Both the position numbers and the translations under genes were made by a program. Under the pieces are notes generated by a model. That model saw only the letters and a list, made by a program, of their open reading frames with translations, had not been told where the DNA came from and made no database searches. 15,000 nucleotides of DNA from Eimeria necatrix (taxonomy: Eukaryota > Apicomplexa > Conoidasida > Eucoccidiorida > Eimeriidae). Below are positions 9,628 to 15,000 of this stretch, in pieces. Location of the stretch: the NCBI RefSeq assembly GCF_000499385.1, contig NW_013654180.1, positions 1 to 15,000 on the forward strand, in the 5' to 3' direction. The number at the start of each line of letters is the position of its first letter. Position 1 is the first letter of the stretch.

Positions 9628-9658
<31 letters not shown>

Positions 9659-9924
9659 TTTTTTTATTTTTTATTTACGATTTGTTTGTTTTCAATTATT
9701 TGTTCTTTACTGATGTTATTTTTTATTAAATGCTTTCCCCCCTATTTCCTCTTATTTATTTATTATTTATTTTTTATTTGTTTATCCATTTAGCATTTAT
9801 CTATTTATTTATTTATTTGTTATTTATCCATTTATTTTTTTATTTATCTAGTCAGTTTTTTTATTTATCAATTTATTTTTTATTTATTCATATGTATATT
9901 TATATATTTATTTATCTAGCAAAT

Positions 9925-9956
<32 letters not shown>

Positions 9957-11598
9957 TTATTTATTTACTTATTATTTATTTATTTATTTATTTTTTTATT
10001 TATTATTTATTTATTTGTTTATTATTAATTAATTTATTTATTATTTATTTATTATTCAGGTCTCGCTGGCCAACAGAACCACTTCAGTGCGAGCAGCAGA
10101 AGTTTTGCTGCTGCCAGTGCTGCTGCTGCTGCTGCTGCTGCTGACGTTGCTGTTTAGCACAGCAGCAGGTAAACCCCAAACCCTAAACCCTAAACCCTAA
10201 ACCCTAAACCCTAATGGAGAGCCTCTGTAGCCTCAAACCCTAGCGCTTCAAATTAAACCCTAAAGCGTCGCAGCAGGCGCTGCACCCAGGTGTACGTACA
10301 CTCTAAACCCTAAACCCCAAACCCTAAACCCCAAACCCTAAACCCTAAACCCCAAACCCTAAATCCTAAACCCCAAACCCTAAACCCTAGTGTTTGGCAT
10401 TTTTTGCAGAAGTGGCGCCGCCTGCTCCTCCTCCCTTTTTAAACGAATTGGTTCAAGAGGAAAAGACGAATTTAGATGCAGCAGCAGCAGCAGCAGCAGC
10501 AGCAAATGCATGCACGCAAGTGCATGCAGCAGCAGCAGCAGCAGCAGATCCTGCTGCTGCTGCTGCTGGCTGCTGTCACAAGACTTCTCTGCTTGAAGAG
10601 GGTGAATTCTTTAACTCCTCAATTCCAATTTATTTATTTTTATTTATTATTTTTATTTTTATTTATTAATTCATTTTAATTTATTTTAATTAATTCTAAT
10701 TATTTATTATTATTTCTGTTCATTTTTCTTTTTTAATTTTAATTTCCGTTAATTCATTTTCTCGCTTTTCCTTATCTTCGAGTACATACACCCCAACCCC
10801 ACATCCACGCATATCCTGGACAAATAAAAAACTAAAATGAATAAATAAATAACCAAAATAAAATAAATAAATAAATTAATTAATAAATAATAAATAATAA
10901 TAAATACTAATAAATAATAAATAATAGAACAATTATTAATTTCCCCTTTGGCATTCGTTGCTGCTGCAGCGCTGTGTCCTGAGGTGTACGTACACCTGAA
11001 GCAGCAGCAGTCGAAAGAAGGCGCGAAAGAAACTTTTAAAATTCGGGAAAAACAAAAAGAAGATTTGGGGCTGCATGCGCATGCATTTGTGGGGCTGCAT
11101 GCGCATGCACTTGTGGGGATGCGGGCGCATGCATGCGCATGCAGCCCCAAAACTGCATGCGCATGCAGCCCCCCTGTGGGGCCGTTTTTAACCGTTTTTC
11201 GACCTTTGTTTCTTCTTTTTTTTGGAAATAAAAAAGAAAAAGAAGAAGCTTTTAGTCTTTTCGGAAGACTGCAGCAAATAGAAGCCATGAAGTGGTTCGT
11301 CTTAGCCAAAAAAAGCTTTTTTTCTTTTTTTAATTCCGAGTTTTCTTCATTCGGTTTCTTCCCGCGCTTTTTGTTTCGCTGATCTCTTTGCCACTTTAAT
11401 CTTTGCGATATATCATTTATCTATCATTAATTAATTAATTAATTAATTGATTAATTAATTAATTAATTAATTGGATTTATTTGTTTATTTATTTATTTGT
11501 TTGTTTGTTTGTTTATTTATTATTTGTTTTTATTGCAGGTTTCGCTTTTCTTTTTCTTCAGCGCCATTTGTCTCTGTGGAATTATTTTCATTTTTTGA
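4707..11598 (+). CDS. Multi-exon gene, putative membrane protein of unknown family
   Basis: Proposed exons: 4707-4877, 4937-4996, 5109-5295, 6100-6142, 6449-6512, 6938-6999, 7358-7449, 7842-7896, 8143-8275, 8582-8715, 8997-9090, 9465-9611, 10060-10168, 10410-10601, 10970-10983, 11539-11598. They total 1617 nt (538 residues plus TGA). All phases agree and all introns are GT-AG. Strong donors include GTAAGA (7000), GTGAGA (7897) and GTATGT (8716); GTCTTT (6513), GTGGGT (9612) and GTTTTG (5296) are weak. The N-terminus is Arg/Lys-rich; an internal Met at 5211 is an alternative start. Protein-like segments outside repeats include VCQHCRLAEAFGSQYLWEA, NLVYRFEAFRRQLPL, LHKVVQQWAFELVPHNFK and VEGLKAAIEEPSKYVNKALW. 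Hydrophobic stretches lie in exons 7, 9, 10, 11, 13 and 16. Leu, Ala, Cys, Ser and Gln runs come from CTG/CAG tracts. I do not recognise the family. The core exons 6-11 are better supported than either end; other C-termini are possible (open frame from 10970 to 11382, or an exon 11652-12002). Confidence 0.5.
4996..5010. repeat. Palindrome variant GGTGTACAGACACCT at a proposed 5' splice site
   Basis: The GT of GTGTAC at 4997 is the proposed donor of a convincing 112-base intron that ends in a long pyrimidine tract and CCCCGCAG at 5108. A half-palindrome, GGGGTGTACGTGG, follows at 5014-5026 and offers a second donor (5017) in the other phase. Confidence 0.75.
5153..5210 (+). repeat. CAG tract in exon 3 of the plus-strand gene
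   Basis: About 19 CAG units on the plus strand, encoding Ser in the chosen frame (AGC) and Gln or Ala in the other two. It directly precedes the Met at 5211. Confidence 0.9.
5306..5800. repeat. AT-rich TTTAA-type low-complexity stretch in an intron
   Basis: TTTAATTTGTTTAATT units give way to ATTTAAAACTGTT-like units, then from about 5690 to (AAAT)n. ATTTAATGCC is repeated three times at about 5399-5428. It lies in the proposed intron 5296-6099. No coding potential seen. Confidence 0.85.
5816..5998 (+). repeat. CTG tract with unassigned flanking frame
   Basis: Interrupted CTG repeats at about 5851-5943, flanked on the left by TTTCTTCTCAAG, which could be a splice acceptor, and a frame reading QFSNPSNEH before the Leu run. 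No donor in a matching phase was found, so I leave it as intronic. It may be an alternative exon. Confidence 0.5.
6142..6155. repeat. Palindrome GGTGTACGTACACC at a proposed 5' splice site
   Basis: Perfect 14-bp palindrome. The exon 6100-6142 ends in its first G and the intron starts GTGTACGT. A telomere-like array begins 25 bases downstream. Confidence 0.9.
6180..6254 (+). repeat. Telomere-like TTTAGGG array
   Basis: About ten heptamers with a few variant units, lying in the intron 6143-6448. TTTAGGG is the plant-type telomere repeat also used by coccidians; here it is interstitial. Confidence 0.95.
6307..6344 (+). repeat. Telomere-like TTTAGGG array
   Basis: Five heptamers, preceded by CGCACTCAGTGCAGGG. 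The related sequence GCGCTCAGTGCGCGATTCAGGG precedes the array at 7603, so the arrays share flanking DNA and are copies of one dispersed element rather than independent expansions. Confidence 0.95.
6389..6430 (-). repeat. Inverted telomere-like CCCTAAA array
   Basis: Six heptamers in the opposite orientation to the two preceding arrays in the same intron. The transcript of this intron could form a long stem between the arrays, 18 bases before the proposed acceptor at 6448. Confidence 0.95.
6630..6768 (+). repeat. CTG tract, intronic or unassigned exon
   Basis: About 24 CTG units followed by interrupted CTG/GCT units. CTTTGGTCAG before it is a plausible acceptor and the frame would continue the phase of the preceding exon with Leu codons, but no good donor follows (GGCTAATTAATC). 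Left out of the gene model. Confidence 0.6.
6818..6925 (+). repeat. (TTAA)n then (TTTA)n tract before a splice acceptor
   Basis: TTTA tetranucleotides upstream of the proposed acceptor TTTTTGCAG at 6937. The same arrangement precedes the acceptors at 7357, 7841, 8581, 8996, 9464 and 10059, so the repeat probably serves as or replaces the pyrimidine tract. Confidence 0.85.
7005..7350. repeat. Intron with TAAA repeats at its 5' end and TTTA repeats at its 3' end
   Basis: After the donor GTAAGA at 7000 come (TAAA)n and (TTAA)n units to about 7165; before the acceptor at 7357 is a 100-base (TTTA)n run. The two halves are complementary. Confidence 0.85.
7603..7651 (+). repeat. Telomere-like TTTAGGG array
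   Basis: Seven heptamers in the middle of the proposed intron 7450-7841, between an AAAT-rich donor side and an ATTT-rich acceptor side. Confidence 0.95.
8100..8141 (+). repeat. CTG tract at the acceptor of exon 9
   Basis: About 14 CTG units with one TTG, ending in CTGCAG at the proposed acceptor. Further CTG and CAG units at 8180-8230 lie in the exon and encode Cys, Leu and Ala. Confidence 0.85.
8420..8439. repeat. 20-bp imperfect palindrome TGAGGTGTACAGACACCTCA
   Basis: Eight-base complementary arms around ACAG. It is in the middle of the proposed intron 8276-8581, between the AAAT-rich and ATTT-rich halves. GAG|GTGTAC resembles the donor context of the copies at 4996 and 6142, so a cryptic donor is possible. 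Confidence 0.9.
9092..9460. repeat. TTAA/ATTT low-complexity intron
   Basis: The proposed intron 9091-9464 consists of (TTAA)n and (ATTT)n with TATAATTAACAA units. A short frame after TTTTAATTTCAG (9314) reads KDEQTKKLYL but lacks a phase-compatible donor. Confidence 0.8.
9487..9573 (+). repeat. CAG tract encoding poly-Gln in exon 12
   Basis: About 28 units, nearly all CAG with a few CTG and CCG at the start, giving a Gln run after VSLLRQSNELSQLL in the plus-strand gene. Confidence 0.85.
9625..10055 (+). repeat. Long (TTTA)n tract
   Basis: About 430 bases of TTTA tetranucleotides with ATTTATT and TTTT variants, filling the proposed intron 9612-10059. Open frames through it read FIYLFIYL and are products of the repeat. 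Confidence 0.9.
10171..10389 (-). repeat. CCCTAAA arrays with an embedded palindrome
   Basis: Arrays at 10171-10214 and 10303-10389, with isolated AAACCCT units between. The variant palindrome GGTGTACGTACACT at 10289-10302 abuts the second array. The first array starts immediately after the proposed donor (AG|GTAAACCCC at 10169), so the repeat itself supplies the intron start. Confidence 0.9.
10475..10569 (+). repeat. CAG then CTG tracts in exon 14
   Basis: CAG runs at about 10476-10504 and 10526-10548 and a CTG run at 10549-10569, separated by ATGCATGC-containing sequence. All code for Ala in the chosen frame (GCA, GCT), so the frame gives Ala from both strands of the triplet. Confidence 0.85.
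10625..10935. repeat. TTTA to TAAA low-complexity stretch
   Basis: TTTA/ATTT units on the left and AAAT/AATA units on the right of about 10750-10810, which contains a degenerate palindrome copy GAGTACATACACCCC (10780-10794). It lies in the proposed intron 10602-10969. Confidence 0.85.
10982..10997. repeat. Palindrome AGGTGTACGTACACCT at a proposed 5' splice site
   Basis: Perfect 16-bp palindrome. Both strands read AG|GTGTAC. If spliced here, the upstream exon is only 14 nt (10970-10983); if not, the frame runs on through it as VYVHLKQQQ to a stop at 11380-11382. Confidence 0.9.
11072..11167. repeat. Cluster of four TGCATGCGCATGCA palindromes
   Basis: Perfect 14-bp palindromes at 11072, 11096, 11130 and 11154. 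The left pair and the right pair are each 24 bp apart. The left pair is preceded by GGGGC and the right pair followed by GCCCC, so the cluster is also a large inverted repeat. GCATGC is a known ApiAP2-type recognition core in apicomplexans. Confidence 0.95.
11405..11530 (+). repeat. (TTAA)n and (TTTA/TTTG)n tract before the proposed last exon
   Basis: Simple repeats leading to the acceptor TTTTTATTGCAG at 11538. Confidence 0.8.
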
Positions 11599-11651
11599 TT
11601 TTTTGTTTTTCTTTCTTTTTGCTGCTGCTGCTTTTCTCTTTTCCCTTTTAG

Positions 11652-11680
11652 AAGCCACCAATCGCGCCCGCGTCATGTGA

Positions 11681-11730
<50 letters not shown>

Positions 11731-12002
11731 CGTTGCTGCTGCTGCTGTTGCTGCTGTTGTTACGGTTGTCGTTGCTGCTGCTGTTTCCGTTTTTGCTGCC
11801 GCTGTTGCTGTTGGTGTCTCTGCTGCTGCTGCTGCTGTTGGTGTTGCTGCTGCTGTTGCCCTTTGCCGTTGTTGCTGCTGCTGGTAGTCCTGTTGCTGCT
11901 GCTGCTGCTGCTGCTGTTGCTGCTGCGCTTAAAGTAGTACGATGCACTCACCGCTGGCTGTATTTGATCGTTTACGGTCCAAATGAAATGAAATTAAATT
12001 AA
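11652..12002 (+). other. Candidate alternative last exon with an interrupted CTG tract
   Basis: TTTTCTCTTTTCCCTTTTAG at 11632-11651 is a strong acceptor. The following frame (KPPIAPASCELLL at its start) stays open through about 245 bases of CTG triplets interrupted by GTT, CGT and TTC, and ends RWLYLIVYGPNEMKLN before TAA. Its phase would fit after the 14-nt exon. The CTG tract is much more degenerate than others in the window, suggesting an older expansion. Equally it may be 3' untranslated sequence. Confidence 0.3.
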
Positions 12003-12130
12003 ATTGAATTAACTAAACTAATTAAATTAACTCAATTAATTAAATTAATTATATTAAATTAAATTAATTAAATTAAATTAATTGGATTTATTTATTTTTT
12101 ATTTTTGCACTTTTGCTTTTGGGCGTTCAG

Positions 12131-12226
12131 GCGAGAAGGCCCTTCGGAGTTTTCCATTTGGGGCCCCGAAGTGCTGGCGAAGCGAAAAACGATTTGAGTT
12201 TTGAAATAAACGAATTAAATAAATAA
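12131..12226 (+). other. Candidate short terminal exon
   Basis: After the acceptor-like TTTTGGGCGTTCAG (ends 12130) an open frame of 31 codons begins ARRPFGVFHLGPRSAGEAK and ends at TAA. It is GC-richer than its surroundings, as exons here are. The minus strand is also open, so neither coding status nor strand is secure. Confidence 0.2.
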
Positions 12227-13015
12227 ATGAATTAATTAAATGAATCAATTAATTAAATTAATTAATTAATTGATTAAAGGGAAATGGATTAAAGGAAATA
12301 AATTGAAAAGAAATGAATTAAAAAGAACTCGAATTGATTTAGGGATAAGGGAAAGCCGCTGAAATGCGCGGCCAGCGCGAGGGAAAAAGAGGAAAGCGAA
12401 GTGGAAAATGAAGCAAATAAAACGGAAAAAGAAAATAAAAAGAAATAAAAAAGAAACAAAAAAAAATAAAAAAGAAAAGAGGGAAAAGGGGCTTCAAAAA
12501 GAGCCCAAAATGAGACTTTGAAGCCACTTCGTTGCAGCAATTTGCAAAACAAAAAAGCCCCAAAACCGCGCATGCAGCGAACGCATGCAAGTTCTTCTTT
12601 TCCGATTTAGAAAACAATTCCACCTCAATTTCTTCAAATAATTCCGATTTAATTCATTAAATTCATTAAATTTAATCATTAAACTCTTCTCCAGTCCAAA
12701 CGCCGAAAGAAAAGACGAAAATTCGCTTTTGTTCTGCATGCAAGTTCGGGTGTACGTACACCGCAGAAAACGCCCTCTGCTCCTTGGCTTTTCTTTTCAG
12801 TTTTTCTTTTTTTTTATTTATTTCTGTTTCTTCTTTGTGCAAAGAACTAAATATATATATGTTTTGGCTTTTCAGATTCTTTTCTTTCTTCTTTTCCTTT
12901 TTAAATTTATTTTCTACTTTTATTTATTCCTCATTTGCATGCACACAGCAGCGCCCACTCGGGGGTTCACTTCGACAAAAAAGAAAATAATAATTTCTGG
13001 TTCTGTACAAACGAG
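12227..13015. other. Intergenic stretch with AT repeats, A-rich DNA and scattered motifs
   Basis: (TTAA)n to 12275, then A-rich GGAAATAAA-like DNA to about 12490. GCATGC cores occur at 12570, 12583, 12736 and 12937, and a perfect GGTGTACGTACACC at 12749-12762. Small GC-richer islands at 12330-12400, 12500-12600, 12720-12790 and 12935-12985 could be exons on either strand, but I could not build a consistent chain. The minus-strand text at 12545-12600 weakly recalls the PX-gene exon near 14100-14165 (GTTTTGGGGCTTTTTTG and CATGC motifs). Confidence 0.4.
12749..12762. repeat. Palindrome GGTGTACGTACACC
   Basis: Perfect 14-bp copy, eight bases to the right of a GCATGC core, in DNA without a confident gene. 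Confidence 0.9.
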
Positions 13016-13017
13016 CC

Positions 13018-13151
13018 AAACCCTAAACCCTAAACCCTAATTGGGGTTTGGGGCTTAGGGGCCGCCGCAGGCCGCGAGTGCAGCCCCCGGCCTTAGCAGT
13101 CCCTTGTTAAGGGTTTATTGAGGGTTTAGGGTTTAGGGTTTAGGGTTTAGC
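13018..13151. repeat. Inverted pair of telomere-like arrays
   Basis: CCCTAAA units at 13018-13040 and TTTAGGG units at 13109-13151 face each other around a GC-rich centre of about 68 bases. The right array begins three bases beyond the stop codon of the minus-strand PX gene, so the arrays form its 3' flank; AATAAA (minus strand, 13114-13119) lies 35 bases after that stop. Confidence 0.9.
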
Positions 13152-13153
13152 GT

Positions 13154-13600
13154 TCAGGAGATTTGGAGGAACTCGTCGAGCTCTTGGCACTGAAACGTCT
13201 GCAGCAAAGAGCAAAACAAATTCCATTTAATTCAATTCAAAATAATTAAATTAAATTAAATTAAATTGTTTATTGAATTAAATTATTTATACAATGAATG
13301 AGTCCAATTACACTGAATTCAAGTTAATTTAATTTAATTTAATTTCTATTTATTTTCTTCTGATATTCCGCCACCAAATTGTTCTCAAAATGAATTTTAT
13401 TCTTTCACCATCCAATCTCTTTCAATTAAAAAAATTGTTTATTCATATTTATTTATTTTCTTATATTTATTTATTTTTTAATTCATACTTATTCATTTAT
13501 TTATTTACCTATTTACCTATTGATTGATTTATTTATTTATTTATTTCTTTTGTTTATTTATATCCTTATTTATATTTATTTATTTAATTTATTTATATTT

Positions 13601-13636
<36 letters not shown>

Positions 13637-14183
13637 TTCATCTTTTTGATTTATTCCTACTGGGTAATTTTGCAGAACTTCGCGGAAGTACCATTCGTAG
13701 TTCGTCTGCAGTGTCTCTTCACCTGAAACCCAAATTAAAAAAATAAATTGAAAAAACAACAAATAGGAATTGATTGATTAATAAATCAATTATAAATTAA
13801 AGAAGAATTAAATTAAAAAAAGAATTAAAAAAGAATTAAGTTAAGAAAGAACTAAATAAAAGAAGTAAATTGAAAAAGAATTAAACAAGAAAGAACTAAG
13901 GTAAAAAGGGTTAAATAAAAAGGATTAAATAAAAATGATTAAATAAAAAGGAATTAAATAAAAAGAATTGAATAAAAAAGAATTAAATAAAAAGAATTAA
14001 ATTAAAATAAAAAGAATTAAATAAAAGAATTTAATAACAAGTTGAAATTAATTTTTTTATTTTCCACTTTTTACGAACTTGAACGCAAAAGCCCCAAACC
14101 CTTTTTGGGTATTTTGGGGACCAGTTTAATTTCTTTGAAATTGAAGTGGCGGCAAAGAGCTGCATGCAAGTCCTGAAAACAAA

Positions 14184-14214
<31 letters not shown>

Positions 14215-14756
14215 AGAATAAATAAATAAAAAAAATAAATAAATAACTAAATGAATAAATAAATAAATAAATAAATAAATAAATTGGAATTAATTTAAAG
14301 AAATTTGTTTCGTTTGAATTGTTCAAATTAATTCAAATCAACGAAATGAGGGCATCAAGTACATGCATGCAACGCAAATCCTAAACCCTAAACCCTAGGC
14401 TCTAAACCCTAAACCCTAGGCTCTAAACCCTAAACCCTAGGCTCTAAACCCTAGGCTCTAAACCCTAAACCCTAGGCTCTAAACCCTAAACCCTAGGCTC
14501 TAAACCCTAGACGCCACCCACTAGGCTCTAAACCCCAAACCCTAGACTCTAAACCCTAGAACTGAAGCGCCAAACCCTACACTCTTAACCCTAGACCTGA
14601 AACCCTAAACCCTAAACCCTAAACCCTAAACCCTACTTGTATTTGTTTCTCCGTAACTTCTATTTCTGCATGCGTTTCCTTTTGTTCTTCTTTTTTGGAA
14701 ATGAAGATTTTAATCCAAGTTTCGTTTTGTCGTTTTGTGAAAGAAGATATCGAAAC
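13154..14756 (-). CDS. C-terminal part of a probable PX domain protein (5' end outside window)
   Basis: Minus-strand exons: 14756-14637 (40 codons), 14172-14079, 13722-13661 and 13198-13154, the last ending in TGA. Phases 0, 1 and 0 agree at the three junctions and all introns are GT-AG. The 106-residue product has the layout of a PX (phox homology) domain: ETWIKIFISKKEEQKE (beta-strand region), then DLHAALCRHF (the motif usually written F-x-x-L-H-x-x-L), a basic, proline-containing KLVPKIPKK, then a helix YEWYFREVLQNYP and a closing ELDEFLQIS like the LExYL...FL end of the family. PX domains bind phosphatidylinositol phosphates and place proteins on endosomal or vacuolar membranes; this role is inferred. 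The usual RRYSDF arginine is not seen; EVTEKQIQ is in its place. A second donor at 14074 would put exon 2 out of frame. The domain sits at the extreme C-terminus. Confidence 0.6.
13205..13655. repeat. AT low-complexity intron of the PX gene
   Basis: Fills the proposed intron 13199-13660. TTAAA and AATTC-like units on the left, (ATTT)n on the right. On the sense (minus) strand the donor side is (AAAT)n. Confidence 0.85.
13735..14045. repeat. AAAGAATTAAATAAA minisatellite in a PX-gene intron
   Basis: Degenerate ~14-16 bp units of AAAAAGAATTAAAT with GGTTAAATAAAAAGG variants, in the proposed intron 13723-14078. Confidence 0.85.
14180..14290. repeat. (AAAT)n tract upstream of a PX-gene acceptor
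   Basis: On the sense (minus) strand this is (TTTA)n directly before TTGTTTTCAG at 14173, the same arrangement as in the plus-strand gene. Confidence 0.9.
14377..14634 (-). repeat. Composite telomere-like array, CTAGGCTCTAAACCCTAAAC units
   Basis: CCCTAAA heptamers interspersed with CTAGGCT every 14 or 21 bases, giving a higher-order repeat. Pure heptamers at 14600-14634 abut the proposed donor of PX exon 1, whose intron begins GTAGGGTTTAGGG on the minus strand. Confidence 0.9.
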
Positions 14757-14759
14757 CTT

Positions 14760-15000
14760 AAAACAAAAACAAAAATAAAATAAAAAAATAATAAAAATAA
14801 TAAAAAACAAAAATTAAAATTAAAAGAAAAATAAAGACAACAAAAGGACGAAAGTGGAAAAAAAAATTTTATTTATTTACGAGGAATTTGTTGACGCATT
14901 TGTTCAATAATTAATTAGTTACTTCATTTATTATTTCTTATTTATTTATTCAATACTTATCTTTTATTTGTTTATTTTTTATTATTTATTTATTTATTTA
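14760..15000. repeat. A-rich then (TTTA)n low-complexity end of window
   Basis: AAAATAAAA units to about 14850, then ATTTATTTA with ACGAGGAATTTGTTGACGCATTTG in between. No exon recognised; it is probably the next upstream intron of the PX gene. Confidence 0.6.

Noticed and set aside
10749..11309. 186-codon minus-strand open frame with LHAHA and ACACSP repeats
   Set aside because: Its repeats are the translated GCATGC palindromes, its 3' half is AT simple repeat, and it overlaps the better supported plus-strand gene.
14075..14172. Alternative frame of PX exon 2 reading MQLFAATSISKKLNW with donor at 14074
   Set aside because: It also joins in phase to exon 3, but the chosen frame matches the PX motif order and connects in phase to exon 1, which the alternative does not.
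14377..14634. A chromosome end
   Set aside because: The heptamers are degenerate, mixed with CTAGGCT, and lie between exons of one gene, so they are interstitial.
1..15000. tRNA, rRNA, CRISPR array, retroelement or transposase
   Set aside because: No cloverleaf with A and B boxes, no rRNA-like stretch, no regular spacer-repeat array and no recognisable mobile-element protein was seen on either strand.

Overview
This window looks like repeat-rich nuclear DNA of a coccidian apicomplexan, most probably an Eimeria species. The evidence is the combination of many CAG/CTG triplet tracts read as homopolymer amino acid runs inside open frames, many interstitial arrays of the telomere-like heptamer TTTAGGG/CCCTAAA, and long (TTTA)n/(TAAA)n tracts in introns. 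CAG repeats and AAACCCT heptamers are published hallmarks of repeat-rich Eimeria chromosome segments. The species cannot be told from the sequence alone. I see no bacterial-type operons, tRNA, rRNA, CRISPR array or transposase.

Layout. Positions 1-1780 are minisatellite DNA: a 57-bp repeat, then an A-rich ~26-bp repeat containing an exact 221-bp tandem duplication. Positions 1780-3030 hold a 191-bp tandem array whose minus strand repeatedly encodes the same ~33-residue peptide end, with almost only synonymous differences between units. The array runs into the 3' end of a minus-strand gene (about 2984-4318) for a RING finger plus SIAH-type zinc finger protein, probably an E3 ubiquitin ligase, loaded with Ala, Ser and Gln runs. 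A 388-bp divergent promoter region follows. A plus-strand gene then spans about 4707-11598. I assembled it from 16 small exons whose splice phases agree throughout; it would encode a ~538-residue protein of unknown family with several hydrophobic segments. Its introns hold the triplet tracts, telomere-like arrays and AT tetranucleotide tracts. At the right end a minus-strand gene (exons between 14756 and 13154, 5' end outside the window) encodes the C-terminus of a probable PX (phosphoinositide-binding) domain protein.

Themes across the window. (1) A near-perfect palindrome, GGTGTACGTACACC, or a variant of it, occurs at least nine times; three copies sit exactly at proposed 5' splice sites and one inside the zinc-finger codons. 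(2) GCATGC cores are abundant, with four copies of TGCATGCGCATGCA clustered at 11072-11167. (3) Telomere-like arrays directly abut two proposed 5' splice sites. (4) Several introns have AAAT repeats near the donor and ATTT repeats near the acceptor, so they could fold back. The three genes show no obvious joint pathway; a ubiquitin ligase, a membrane protein and a PX protein could all relate to membrane traffic, but that is speculation.

All gene models are hand-made from splice signals, reading frame and motif spacing, without transcripts or database searches.
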